DNA from: Bifidobacterium sp. UBA6881
GTDB taxonomy: Bacteria > Actinomycetota > Actinomycetes > Actinomycetales > Bifidobacteriaceae
Reading direction: 5' to 3'
NCBI GenBank assembly: GCA_002451435.1
Contig: DKCF01000029.1
Location: forward strand, 6,378 to 12,066
DNA length: 5,689 bases
Below, in pieces: positions 5,635 to 5,689 of this stretch. Every line of letters begins with the position of its first letter. The stretch's first letter is position 1. The notes beneath the pieces are model-generated. The model saw nothing but the letters and a program-made list of their open reading frames with translations. It was not told the origin of the DNA and searched no databases. Made by a program: the position numbers and the translations under genes.

Positions 5635-5689
5635 TCAGCGCGCCGGAACCACCGACGGACGGCTGTAGCCTTCATGCTCGGTGAGCCAA
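5635..5689 (-). CDS. Possible C-terminal end of an upstream leftward gene
   Basis: On the minus strand one frame runs from the window edge to a TGA at 5637-5635 and reads WLTEHEGYSRPSVVPAR, with mostly G or C in third positions, as in the nearby genes. The fragment is too short to identify. topA is a frequent upstream neighbour of tmk in Actinobacteria, but this tail does not show it. Another minus frame ends at a TGA near 5629 and cannot be excluded. Confidence 0.4.
   Translation of the reverse strand, partial: WLTEHEGYSRPSVVPAR

Noticed and set aside
1..5689. Search for a defence, mobile or biosynthetic system
   Set aside because: All clear genes are housekeeping or regulatory; no transposase, integrase, CRISPR repeat, toxin-antitoxin pair or tRNA was seen.

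Overview
The window looks like a chromosomal segment from a high-GC Gram-positive bacterium, most probably Bifidobacterium. The genes are GC-rich and use GC-ending codons, the intergenic gaps are AT-rich, and the proteins read as actinobacterial (thymidylate kinase, DNA polymerase III delta-prime, LacI-family regulator). The genus is an inference from protein style and gene order; no search was run.

Left part (1-2240): the general components of the phosphoenolpyruvate:sugar phosphotransferase system (PTS). ptsI (enzyme I) runs leftwards and leaves the window about 30 residues before its usual end. ptsH (HPr) runs rightwards. The two genes diverge from a 295-base AT-rich gap instead of forming the usual ptsHI operon. 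The gap holds a promoter for each gene, one LacI-family-like operator (1758-1773) placed between the two promoters, and a long, strongly structured ptsI leader. ptsH ends at a clear intrinsic terminator (2204-2240).

Middle (2295-3416): a LacI-family transcription factor on the + strand, just downstream of ptsH. It is the obvious candidate to bind the ptsI/ptsH operator, but this is not shown.

Right part (3471-5326): tmk (thymidylate kinase) followed by holB (DNA polymerase III delta-prime), both leftward and joined by an ATGA stop/start overlap, so dTTP supply and clamp-loader synthesis appear co-expressed. holB converges on the LacI gene across a 54-base gap. Upstream of tmk lies about 310 bases of low-GC DNA with three copies of a CCGCACGATT motif and nested inverted repeats. 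The last 55 bases probably hold the tail of another leftward gene.

No rRNA, tRNA, CRISPR array, insertion sequence or phage gene was seen. The parts least explained by ordinary annotation are the structured ptsI leader (1621-1713), the shared operator, and the inverted-repeat cluster upstream of tmk (5383-5538).
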